From Porites lutea (lineage: Eukaryota; Cnidaria; Anthozoa; Scleractinia; Poritidae), in assembly GCF_958299795.1 (NCBI RefSeq), contig NC_133209.1, positions 928,501 through 992,500 on the forward strand: 64,000 nucleotides of DNA. Direction: 5' to 3'. The notes below the pieces were generated by a model, which saw only the letters and a program-made list of their open reading frames with translations, was not told the DNA's origin and did no database searches. How positions within the stretch are numbered: the first letter of the stretch is position 1; each line of letters starts with the position of its first letter. Made by a program: the position numbers and the translations under genes. This document shows, one piece after another, positions 18,546-28,433 of this stretch.

Positions 18546-19748
18546 TCAAATCTTGACTTTGAAAACAACTGGCCTTGCAGCCTGTGAGGTACTCTGAGTC
18601 CTGGCACTCATGGTAGACTGGATGGGTGCTCTGTGATTTGCCCCTGCAGAGACACTACTTGGCAGCGGCTTGAGAGTTGATTTTGCCAGGGGTCGCAGAG
18701 GAGCAAGTGGAGCATATCTGGCAGGAGGAGGGGAATATAAAGATGCTGACGGTAATGTGTCTAACTTGCACTCCATGGGTTGGCCATCAAGTTTGCGGTT
18801 ATGATATCTCCTAATCGCCAACAGTGCATCATTTTTCTGTGCATACACTACTTCGGCACATCCCCTACCAAGCATTTTACAGCTCCTCAATCCACCCACT
18901 ACACCAAATAGTTCCTCAACATCTTGTTGAGTAACTGCTGGATGCAGATTGGATACTGTTACCCTTGTGCTTGATGAAGCTACTTCCTCTTTTCCAGGCA
19001 ATGAGGTTTTTCCGCTCTGTGAAGTGTTTGCCCGCAAACTATGATCCAAATTTCCTTCATAAACTCCGTCTCCAAAACTATCTCTGTGTAGCTGAGATAC
19101 ATTTGAGGCATAGATGACGCTCTCTTCAGCTATTTGACTATACAGTGCATGTTCGGCTTCTTTTTGCTTTCTTTTAGCATCTCTCTCTCGCTCTCTTTTA
19201 TAAGCTTCGTTTTGTCTCGCGCGTTTTCTCGTCTCGTGATCTTTTTCTTTCCGCTGTGCATCTTCGTTTTTCGCCGTAATGGTAAGAAATCCTGCAATCA
19301 CATTTGCCTGTCGATCCATGTCCTCTTTACGTCTCTCCACCTTTGCTGTAATGCGGATGGAATCTCCCATCATTGTGGCCATGCGATCAGGAGGTACCTC
19401 CTGTCGAGCAGTAACTTGAATATTACCACCAGCAGAAAGTGTCAGTGACCGATTTTGTTGGTGTAACTTTTGCCTTTGTTCCTTTCTACGCTCCTCAAGC
19501 AAAGAAATTGACCGTACAAGAGGCTTATTCTGGCTTTTCTTCGTGGCGATTTTTTGTCTTGCATCAACCATATTTCCTCCCTGCGTCTTTCTACTGTTTC
19601 TTGGACCTTGGTTCGTCACCCTACTTGTTTGAGATAGATTTGTCCGCAAATCTCTCGTTCTTTTCGGATTTTTTAACCCCCCAGTTCCTACGCCAACTTT
19701 TCTCCCACTCTGTAACGTTTTACCGTTTCGACTTTTCTTACTATACAT
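18546..19748 (-). CDS. POLDIP3: POLDIP3/SKAR-like RNA-binding protein, intronless
   Basis: A single uninterrupted frame encodes 400 aa. In vertebrates POLDIP3 (SKAR, PDIP46) binds the exon-junction/TREX machinery and S6 kinase and links splicing to mRNA export and translation. Seen here: a basic N-terminus with the family phrase VDARQKI at 61-67, a strongly charged Arg/Lys/Glu helix at about 136-200, one RRM at about 261-329 (RNP2 VTVSNL, RNP1-like GCAEVVYA, then NRKLDGQPMECKL), a Ser/Pro-rich tail, and a C-terminus FKVKI that parallels the vertebrate FKIKL. The RRM phrase SNLHPAVTQQDVEELF is close to the vertebrate one. Vertebrate POLDIP3 is multi-exon, so a coding region with no intron is notable. 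It lies head to head with the SH2 adaptor gene; the start codons are 317 bases apart. Confidence 0.88.
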   Translation of the reverse strand: MYSKKSRNGKTLQSGRKVGVGTGGLKNPKRTRDLRTNLSQTSRVTNQGPRNSRKTQGGNMVDARQKIATKKSQNKPLVRSISLLEERRKEQRQKLHQQNRSLTLSAGGNIQVTARQEVPPDRMATMMGDSIRITAKVERRKEDMDRQANVIAGFLTITAKNEDAQRKEKDHETRKRARQNEAYKRERERDAKRKQKEAEHALYSQIAEESVIYASNVSQLHRDSFGDGVYEGNLDHSLRANTSQSGKTSLPGKEEVASSSTRVTVSNLHPAVTQQDVEELFGVVGGLRSCKMLGRGCAEVVYAQKNDALLAIRRYHNRKLDGQPMECKLDTLPSASLYSPPPARYAPLAPLRPLAKSTLKPLPSSVSAGANHRAPIQSTMSARTQSTSQAARPVVFKVKI

Positions 19749-20065
19749 GTTGAAACTTGCGACTCCCCCACCGATACGTTGATATTTTGACGATTCTGTT
19801 CTTCAGAACACGAGAGAGGAAAACGCGCAGGGAATATAAAAGAAGTTTCTATTGGATAATTTTGACCAATAAAATGCTGTCTTACATGAGAGTCCTTTCG
19901 TTGTGCCCGCAAGCAAATTCCTAGCGGCTTTGTTAAGAGTGATAGCGTCATGTAAGCATGAAATTGTTTACGAATATGAAAGAGTCATAGGCTATTTCCA
20001 GTAACAAGAATGAAAGCTTCCTTTGATCTGTTTATTTTTCAACCAGTGCTTGCTGTAAGAGCATC
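19749..20065. promoter_or_regulatory. Head-to-head promoter region
   Basis: These 317 bases separate the start codons of two divergent genes (POLDIP3-like to the left, SH2 adaptor to the right) and must hold both 5' UTRs and promoters. No TATA box stands out. A GCGTCATG motif near 19945 is a weak CRE-like site. Shared control is inferred from spacing only. Confidence 0.45.
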
Positions 20066-23000
20066 ATGACGGATCTACTGACTCTACTGGCAAACAGAAC
20101 AAATACACATTGTCCTCCACTCACCACACCAACCGTCAAAGATGACGTGGTGGGATGCTCGTACACAAATTGGGCATACGCTGTGTTTGCAGCAGTTGCG
20201 TTAATTATTGCGGCAATACCATTTGTTGCCTTTATTTGCTACGTGCAGAGGCGAGTGAAGAATAAACATCGAGCAAGAGCTCTTGCACGCAGTACCAGTT
20301 ATGAGAGCTCTGGTGCATATCCATACCAGGTTGGTTTAATAACATTACAACCTTGTGTAGAGCACTTCCTGCATTGATTTTAAAGAGCAGTCGGTATTTA
20401 TGTTCAAGAAGAGATTCATCAGTGCTAGTTGCATCAAAAGTAAAAACCTCCAGCCCTTCTATAGCTTCTTGATTCCAAGGGGAAGTGGGGTGCTGTCAGC
20501 GGTACATCTTTGTGCCTGAGTTAAAAGATACAGCCCTTTCCTTAAAAAAATACCATAGTACTCTTAAAAGTTAAGCTTTTAGCCTTGTAGTCAGGAAAAG
20601 TCATGCTCCAGGTTTTCTTTTTAATTGACGGAAGCTAAATGGCCATTTAACAGCTCGCCGTAAATTTGCATAATTATTACAACAGGAGGGGAAAGAAGTG
20701 TTGTCAAGTGGCCAGTACATCAGACTCACAATCCTGGGGTCCCAAGTTCAAGTTCCACTTCAACCTGCTAGCTGGATTTCTTCTTGCTTATCCCAAGTTT
20801 AAAATCACTGTGCGACAAATGCAGACTGCAGACTGGCAGATAAACGAATTAAACATTGTTGTAGAATGCTCTAACAGATTCCCTAAACTAAACTTTTAAA
20901 TGACTTAAACTTTAGGGATAGGGACTCTGTTAAAGCATTCCACAACAAAGTTTTCCTCGTTTACCTGCCAGTCTACAAGTCTGCCAGTCTACAAGTCTGC
21001 AGTCTGCGTTTGTCGCACATCGGCTTAAAATGTCATGCTTGTCATGCTTGTAAATGGCCAACTGGTTGTCTCCTGTCAGTTTTGATTCTTTACCTTGTTA
21101 TTTTGACCAAAAGTTGATCTAGTCATGGATTAATCAACAGTTTATTTTACTCCACTTTGTCTCTCTTCACCCAGGTTTACAAATGGGTACTTGGGACATA
21201 CTGCTGGGGGGTAACCCTGTGATGGATTAGCATCCCGTCCAGGGGGGAGTAGCAATACTCCTAGCTATGCTTCATACTAAGGAAACTGGGATAAGCTCCA
21301 GCCATTTGTGCCTTTGGCTTGTATGCACCTTTACTTTACCTCACTTTACCTTTTTTTTTCAGCCTCTACATGGTGGTGGGCAAGGTAGACTTGCCAATTA
21401 TGGAGCTATAGACAGTGGTACAGAGGAGCGACAAGCTTTAAGATGTGAGTGACACGTAGTGAAGTGAATGCTGAGATTATCATATTTACAACATTTTTTT
21501 AGTTAAAGGAGTAAAACTGCTATTCACAAACAGTGTACGGTCAGATGCTGGTTACTAAAAACAGCCACAAGATTTAGTAATAGATAATTACAGGGCTTTC
21601 AATGAACATTAATATTATACTAGGCGATACCATATGGTGATACCAGAGCAAAAATCAGTGCTCAATTTTGGTGAGTTCAAAACTGAAATAATGTAATGAT
21701 AACATTTGAATGAGCCCCATAACTTTTCATTCAAGACATAGTGTCTCAGTAAATACTTAAAAGAAAATGCAAAGCATAATAATAATTAAGAAAACTATGC
21801 AATTTGTAGTGACAATAAGGTTTGTATGTGTGCCTTATGTAAAGAATACATGATCTATACACAGACAAAATGCCCTTTTTGTTTTAAAAGCCAATTTCTT
21901 TGCTTTGTATGTTTTTTTTGTTTTCAGCACCAAGCCATGCTTCCACAGCAAGTCTGAGTGACAGACAAAGCCATCAAAAGGACACTACAAGTGTGGCATC
22001 AAGTCGGGCAAGCATCATTCCCACCTACGATGATGTTTCTTTGAATCAGCGTAATGCAGCAGCAAATAAAGCTGAGAGGAATGGAGTTAATCAGTCTACT
22101 GGGCCACCACGGAGGTCATCAAGGTCATCACGCTTGTCACTTGATAGTCAGGAAAAATCTGTAGATCAGGGAGGACAGTTTTATGACTCTGTTGATGTCG
22201 TGACAAATATCCCAAAACCCCAGAAACAGGCTGGACCTAAAGATATGCCACCAGCTAAACCACCCAGGCTGCAAGTGCTGTACGATGCAAACTCTGGTAC
22301 ACCCGAAAATCATGTGTACGATGACGTGGAACAGTCTGAACTGGAAGGTAACAAACAACATAACACTCAGCCATCATTAACTGATACATCAGCAGTAGGT
22401 GGGCTCAGTGCCGAACATGAGGATGCTGAACAAGCTGACACTGATGATATTCTAGGAAATGATCATAATATGCACACTGAATCACCAGAGTATGCCACTT
22501 TGGAACCTTTACCAGACACATCACCTAATGATAGTTACCCTACTAATAATTACGCATCTAAAGGTGATCAAGAAAACCTATCAATAAGAGAACAGAAACA
22601 ATGTTTACTGTCAGATGATAAACAGCCAACCGCTGACACAGAGGGCAGCCCTGTTTTGCAAAACAAATATCTTACAGTGCTTCCTCCTACTCCACCCAAA
22701 CAGAATGGAAGTTTGGATGAAAATGCAGGCTTGCTTCAGTCCAATGAAGACTTTGATCAGATGAGTGTGAGTCCACCAGATAAATCAGTTGCCAAGTCAA
22801 GATCTGTAAGTTTGTCTTTTTTTTTACATTTATATTTACATGTGTTGGGTCGGTCAAATCATTAAGATATCACACCAACCGTAAAAATAAAAACAAAGAA
22901 ATAAATGAATAAAATACAGATATATCAAGATATAAAATAATGATATAAAAGTTACTATCATTTAAGAAAAGCTGATAACCTATATTTAAAAGTTTCTAAG

Positions 23001-26000
23001 GAGGCTGATGAAACAATGGCCCCACAGAGGCAATTCCAGTCCACTATAGTTTTTGGTAAAAACGAAAATTTAAAATGTCTTTATTTGCATATCGCACGCA
23101 AAATTTAAATTGATGGCTTCCCCTCGTGCGACTCTCAGAGTGTTAAATTAAATATTTTTTGGCTATCTATATCAATAAGACCATGAGTTACTTTATACGT
23201 AAGTGTTAACCTAGTCTGCCTTCTTCTCATTTCCAGCGTGGCCCACCCTAAGTCTTTAATCATGTCCGTAACACTAACATATCTATTATAATTCTGTGAG
23301 CAGAACCGTGCTGCTTTACCTTGAACCCATTCCAGGGCACTCATATCTTTCTTTAAAAATGGGTCCCAAGCTGCAGTTGCATAATCCAGCTTCAGTCATA
23401 TTAGGATTGTGTATGCACCTTCTTTCACATTCTTTGGACAATTCCAAAGGTTACATTGGTTGTGTTTAAAGAGTAAATCCCTCTGACCTTGTCTTATTCT
23501 TCACTTGACTTAACACTTATAGTCTGCGGGGTTGTCAAAATGCGCCGGCAACTCTCGCTATCACCGGCTACTTTAAGGTTTTTGCCGCCTGTAACCTGGG
23601 AAACACATATCCCTTCTGATATGCATTCCCCTACCTGGGAAACACATATCCCTAGTGAAATGTGTTCCCCCACCTAGGAAACACATATCCCTAGTGATAT
23701 GTGTTCTCCTACCTGGGAAACACATATACCTAGTGATAAGTGTTTCCCCACCCACAGGAAAAAATAACGGATTCCCATTTTTGGATATTTTTGGGTATTT
23801 AAAGAATACCCATAAAAATCCCAAATTTGGCAAAGTGAGACAAGTCCCAACCAGGGAATTCCCAACCAAGTTCCCAGATTGGGACTTGTCTCACTCTTCC
23901 AAATTTGGGATTTTTGTGGGTATTTTTTAAATACCCAAAAATGGGAACCCGTTATTTTTTCCTGTGACCTGGGAAACATATATCCCTAGTAATATGTGTT
24001 CCCCTACCTGGGAAACACATATCCCTAGTGATATGTGTTCCCCCACCTGGGAAACCCGCATCCCTAGCGATATGTGTTCCCCTACCTGGGAAACACATTT
24101 CCCTAGTGATAAGTGTTTCCCCACCTGGGAAACATGTATTCCTAGTAATATGTGTTCCCCTACCTGGGAAACACATATCCCTAGTGAGATGTGTTCCCCC
24201 ACCTGGGAAACACGTATCCCTAGTGATATGTGTTCCCCCACCTGGGAAACACATATCCCTAGTGATATGTGTTCCCCCACCTGGGAAACACGTATCCCTA
24301 GTGATATGTGTTCCCCCACCTGGAACACACCTATCCCTAGTGATACGTGTTCCCCCACCTGGGAAACACGTATCCTTAGTGATATGTGTTCCCCCACCTG
24401 GGAAACATGTATCCCTAGTGATATGTGTTTCCCCACCTGGAAAACACGTATCCCTAGTGATATGTGTTCCCCCACCTGGAAAACACGTATCCCTAGAGAT
24501 ATGTGTTCCCCTACCTGGGAAACACATATCCCTAGTGATATGTGTTCCCCCACCTGGGAAACCCGTATCCCTAGCGATATGTGTTCCCCTACCTGGGAAA
24601 CACATATCCCTAGTGATATGTGTTCCCCCACCTGGAACACACCTATCCCTAGTGATACGTGTTCCCCCACCTGGGAAACACGTATCCTTAGTGATATGTG
24701 TTCCCCCACCTGGGAAACATGTATCCCTAGTGATATGTGTTTCCCCACCTGGAAAACACGTATCCCTAGTGATATGTGTTCCCCCACCTGGGAAACACGT
24801 ATCCCTAGAGATATGTGTTCCCCTACCTGGGAAACACATATCCCTAGTGATATGTGTTCCCCCACCTGGGAAACCCGTATCCCTAGCGATATGTGTTCCC
24901 CTACCTGGGAAACACATATCCCTAGTGAGATGTGTTCCCCCACCTGGGAAACACGTATCCCTAATAATATGTGTTCCCCCACCTGGGAAACACGTATCCC
25001 TAGTGATATGTGTTCCCCCACCGGGGAAACACGTATCCCTACTAATATGTGTTCCCTTACCTGGGAAACACATATCCCTAGTGATATGTGTTCCCCCACC
25101 TGGGAAACACGTATATCCCTAGTGATATGTGTTTCCCTACCTGGGAAACACGTATCCCTAGTGATATATGTTTCCCTACCTGGGAAACACATATCCCTAG
25201 TGATAGGTGTTCCCCCACCTGGGAAACACGTATGCCTAGTGATATGTGTTCCCCCACCTGGGAAACACGTATCCCTAGTGATATGTGTTTCCCCACCTGG
25301 GAAACACGTATCCCTAGTGATATGTGTTCCCCTACCTGGGAAACATGTATCCCTAGTGATATGTGTTTCCCTACCTGGGTAACACATATTCCTAGTGATA
25401 TGTGTTCCCCCACCTGGAAAACACGTATCCCTAGTGATATGTGTTCCCCTACCTGGGAAACACATATCCTTAGTGATATGTGTTCCCCCACCTGGGAAAC
25501 ACGTATCCCTAGTGATATGTGTTCCCCCACCTGGGAAACACATATCCCCAGTGATATGTGTTCCCCCACCTGGGAAACACGTATCCCTAGTGATATGTGT
25601 TCCCCTTCCTGGGAAACACATATCCCTAGTGATATGTGTTCCCCCACCTGGGAAACACGTACCCCTAGTGATATATGTTCCCTTACCTGGTAAACACGTA
25701 TCCCTAGTGATATGTGTTCCCCCACCTGGGAAACACGTATCCCTAGTGATATGTGTTTCCCTACCTGGGACACACTTATCCTTAGTGATATGTGTTCCCT
25801 TCCTGGGAAACAGATATCCCTAGTGATATGTGTTCCCCCACCTGGGAAACACGTATGCCTAGTGATATGTGTTCCCCTACCTAGGAAATACATATCTCTG
25901 GTGATATGTGTTCCTGCACCTGGGAAACACCTATCTCTAGTGATATGTGTTCCCCTACCTGGGAAACACATATCCCTAGTGATATGTGTTCCCCCACTTG

Positions 26001-28433
26001 GGAAACACATATTCCTATCTGGGAAATACATATCCCCTACCGGCCCCGCCGGGAAACACATGCTGGTCACTTTCTCTTAATCTCCTACTACTTAAAATCG
26101 TTTTGACGACCTTGGTCTGATACGTTTATGAAAAGAGTAATATTTTTGTAGGAAGCCTTAAAGCTTAAAGTTTATACTTAGATATTAATGTCATACAACT
26201 GTTTGAGCTATCTGTAGGAAACAGCAAAAACCCCAACTTTCAAAGAAGGGGAGGAGGAGGGGTGTTAATCGCTTTCTTCTCTGAAGTTTCTTTATTTGAG
26301 GGCAGTGTCAGAACAATTTTGTCACTTATGGAAGTCACAACAGTTGAGCATAATAATATTATTATTATTATTATAATGCTTGTAGAGGACTAGCCCAAAG
26401 GGACTATACAGTTACATGTTTTCTAACTTTGAGTATGCAGAGCGAAAACATATATATAGTAGATTTGATTCTTATTTTAATTGCAGTATTTTGAAGAATT
26501 GTTACTTGGAAAAGTGAGGAACATGCCTGCAAATAAAAGGAATGGGACATTTCTTGTTCGAGATTCTGTTTCATCTGCTGGTTCAAAGGTGAGGTGCAAT
26601 TTACAGCAGTAATTTACTGAAATATATCAAAGCAAACAAACAAACAACAAAGGAGAACAATCTGTCGTGTGGAAGCAACTTCTCTGTGGATCTATCTTTA
26701 TGTTATTACTCGTAGTTCCTTTAAAGTAGAAAGCAGTGCATTAGTTATTTTTTGTGTGTTTTTTGCAGGTTCTGACTTTGTACTGCTGGAAACCAGACTC
26801 AAACAAAGAGCTCTATAACTTCAAGGTTAATAAATGGCATGATATTCATCTAGTTGGTCTAGTTTAGTTTTCTTTTAACTCTGAAACAAATACCAATTCA
26901 AGGAACATCCTTAATATAATGAATTGTTTCCTAGAGAGAGTGCGTGTTAAACTATGTTTACCGCTATTGGTACAGTGTATACTGTGTTGTATTCAGGATT
27001 GAAGACCCCATAGAATGGTAAACAAAAATTTAAGGGAAGAAAGGAGAGTTACATTCGTGCATTCAACTCTCTGTGACAAAAGGGTGGGACCAGCAATAGG
27101 GGTCCAAAGGGGTGTGTCTACCTTATAGAAAGTCAAATTAAATAACAAAAGATGGGAGCGACCAGCTCAGATGTCCTTTTTATAGACTAGGTGTCTATGA
27201 AGAAAGAGTTACCGGTATAGAGCGTGTTCATTCGTGTTGCTCAGTAGCAGCTGTGCAAATATATGGCAACAAAAGAAAGCGTTTACGTAAGAAAAGAGTC
27301 AAACTTCCATGGCACTGGTTTGGGACACCAACATCGCGCACATAATGTCATGTGAAAAGGCTCTATATAAGCTTTGTGGCTGTGTACTGCTGCTGTAAAG
27401 GGAAGGATTTCCAAAGAGTTTGATCATGGATAGATTGTAGAAGTCCGGCATATGAGACTGATCGGAAGAGTGTATCATTTGCTTGGAATCTGACCGTTGT
27501 TTCTGAGAGTTTGTTCTCTCTGTCTGGGTGAATTCAGAGTCGACAGGAAATTTTCAAATTTTATTCTCGGGATGGAAATGAATGCAGTTTCCAGTACAAT
27601 GGAAGTGTAAATTGCTGAAAGTCTAGCAGATTTGTGCGTCATTTTGTACGTTTTGGCTGCAATATGCCACATGTGAGAGAATGTAAAGATTGTTTGAATG
27701 GGTTCAGAGGTGGTAACACTTTACAATGTATTATTAATGACTTATAGCCCATTTTGATCGATTTAATGTTTTTGTTTTCAGGTTTCTTTAACAGAAGATG
27801 GAGAAATTTACCTTCATAAGAGTTCAAGAAAGTTTTCAGAATTAAGCGAACTTTTGGAATTTCTGAGGTGAGAACCAGTAATCCTTGTACAAATTAATTC
27901 AGTCAACTCTCTCACAGACGGACATCTGTAGGACCGGCACTTAATGTATCCGTCTTAGAAAGGTGTTTATCTTGTAGAGTGTTTGATGAAAGGAGTAAAG
28001 TAAGGCAGGCAACAACTCTAGGTGTCCGTTTTAGTCTCCGTTTTAGAGGTGTCAGTTAAGAGGGCGTTGACTTTAATTTTTTCGGTGTGATTCGCTGGAA
28101 GTGAGAGTGAACTTACGATTTTGCTAAACTTTCCGTATTGCACCCTAACTTGTTAAAACAGTCCATGAGAACAAAACGATTTAGTTTCGGACGAGTTTCC
28201 TTCCGAGTGACTTGATCTTTATACACCAAAGAGTATTTATAACTTAAATAAAGCCCTACTCTTTAAATTTAAACTCAGAAAAGACAACTTCTACATTACT
28301 TTTTGAGACTTTAAGGTTAAAATGCACTCCTAGTTTAAAATCTGATCAACACTTTTTTCGTCTTTTTATTTTTTATTTTAGGAAAGACAAAGATATGCTT
28401 CCTTGTGTCTTAACAACTCAGGTCTTCCAATAA
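20066..28433 (+). CDS. Single-pass membrane adaptor with tyrosine motifs and C-terminal SH2 domain, seven exons
   Basis: Exons: 20066-20329, 21363-21444, 21928-22805, 26487-26588, 26769-26825, 27782-27867, 28382-28433; 1521 nt, 506 aa, all phases closed. No signal peptide; a roughly 35-residue N-terminus with one NRT glycosylation site precedes a membrane helix at 36-60 and a basic stop-transfer segment (QRRVKNKHRARALAR). The long tail has YxxI/V/L sites at Y101 (YGAI), Y149 (YDDV), Y201 (YDSV), Y246 (YDDV), Y304 (YATL) and Y363 (YLTV), and an SH3-ligand motif PPAKPPR at 223-229. Residues about 409-506 form an SH2 domain: GTFLVRDS with the phosphate-binding Arg433, then LYNFKV, GEIYLHKSSRKF and ELLEFLRKD. 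The first helix of the SH2 looks short. Layout resembles LAT/PAG-type adaptors, but those lack an SH2. I know no named family with this order, so no symbol is given. Function as a kinase-dependent membrane scaffold is inferred. Confidence 0.88.
20690..21345 (+). repeat. SINE-like element split by a MITE
   Basis: A tRNA-like head (CATCAGACTCACAATCCTG, then CCAAGTTCAAGTTCC as a degenerate B box) lies at about 20700-20765. A body with GTGATGGATTAGCATCCCGT and GGAAACTGGGATAAGCTCC lies at about 21170-21290; this resembles a module found in many animal SINEs. The fold-back MITE at 20810-21018 interrupts the two parts. Whether both parts belong to one SINE is inferred. Confidence 0.4.
20810..21018. 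mobile_element. Fold-back MITE, copy 2 (family of 3241-3441)
   Basis: Ends GTGCGACAAATGCAGACTGC and GCAGTCTGCGTTTGTCGCAC are inverted repeats, and the inner GACTGGCAGATAAACGAA pairs with the right arm through CTGCCAGTCTAC. The interior matches the copy in the LDH intron. It lies in intron 1 of the SH2 adaptor. Confidence 0.75.
23125..23480 (-). mobile_element. LINE fragment, C-terminal part of the reverse-transcriptase ORF
   Basis: On the minus strand the translation reads NCPKNVKEGAYTILI, then an in-frame stop, then LKLDYATAAWDPF and LEWVQGKAARF, SVTDMIKDLGWATLE. This is the thumb region after the RT domain in CR1/jockey-like non-LTR elements, where the usual phrase is RPKLEYA..AWDP. It is a 5'-truncated dead copy in intron 3 of the SH2 adaptor. 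Confidence 0.75.
23595..26062. repeat. Minisatellite of about 60 hairpin-forming 39-bp units
   Basis: The unit runs CCTGGGAAACACATATCC followed by CTAGTGATATGTGTTCCCC and a short C-rich joint, 39 bases in all. Within each unit GGGAAACACATATC pairs with GATATGTGTTCCC across the loop CCTAGT, so every unit can fold into a hairpin with about 13 base pairs. The units vary at a few positions (ACA/ACG, CCCC/CTCC). Because 39 is divisible by three and the unit has no stop in several frames, long artificial open frames run through both strands. The array is within intron 3 of the SH2 adaptor and is interrupted once, at 23753-23966. Confidence 0.92.
23753..23966. mobile_element. 214-bp fold-back element inside the minisatellite
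   Basis: CACAGGAAAAAATAACGG on the left pairs with CCGTTATTTTTTCCTGTG on the right, and the arms stay complementary inward for about 90 bases (including AATTTGG and GTGAGACAAGTCCCAA). The loop is about 35 bases. It sits between the first few 39-bp units and the rest of the array. Confidence 0.75.
26352..26376. repeat. ATT microsatellite
   Basis: A short run of ATT/TAA triplets about 110 bases upstream of exon 4 of the SH2 adaptor. Confidence 0.6.

Noticed and set aside
19134-19753. Plus-strand frames of about 100 codons over the POLDIP3-like gene
   Set aside because: Antisense shadows of the coding strand; Phe/Ser-rich composition is the complement of Lys/Arg-rich coding sequence.
23927-25621. 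Very long open frames (hundreds of codons, both strands) with 13-residue repeats such as MCFPGGGTHITRD and VSQVGEHISLGI
   Set aside because: They follow automatically from a 39-bp tandem unit (13 codons) without stops. Several frames on both strands are open at once, and the region is inside an intron of a confident gene.
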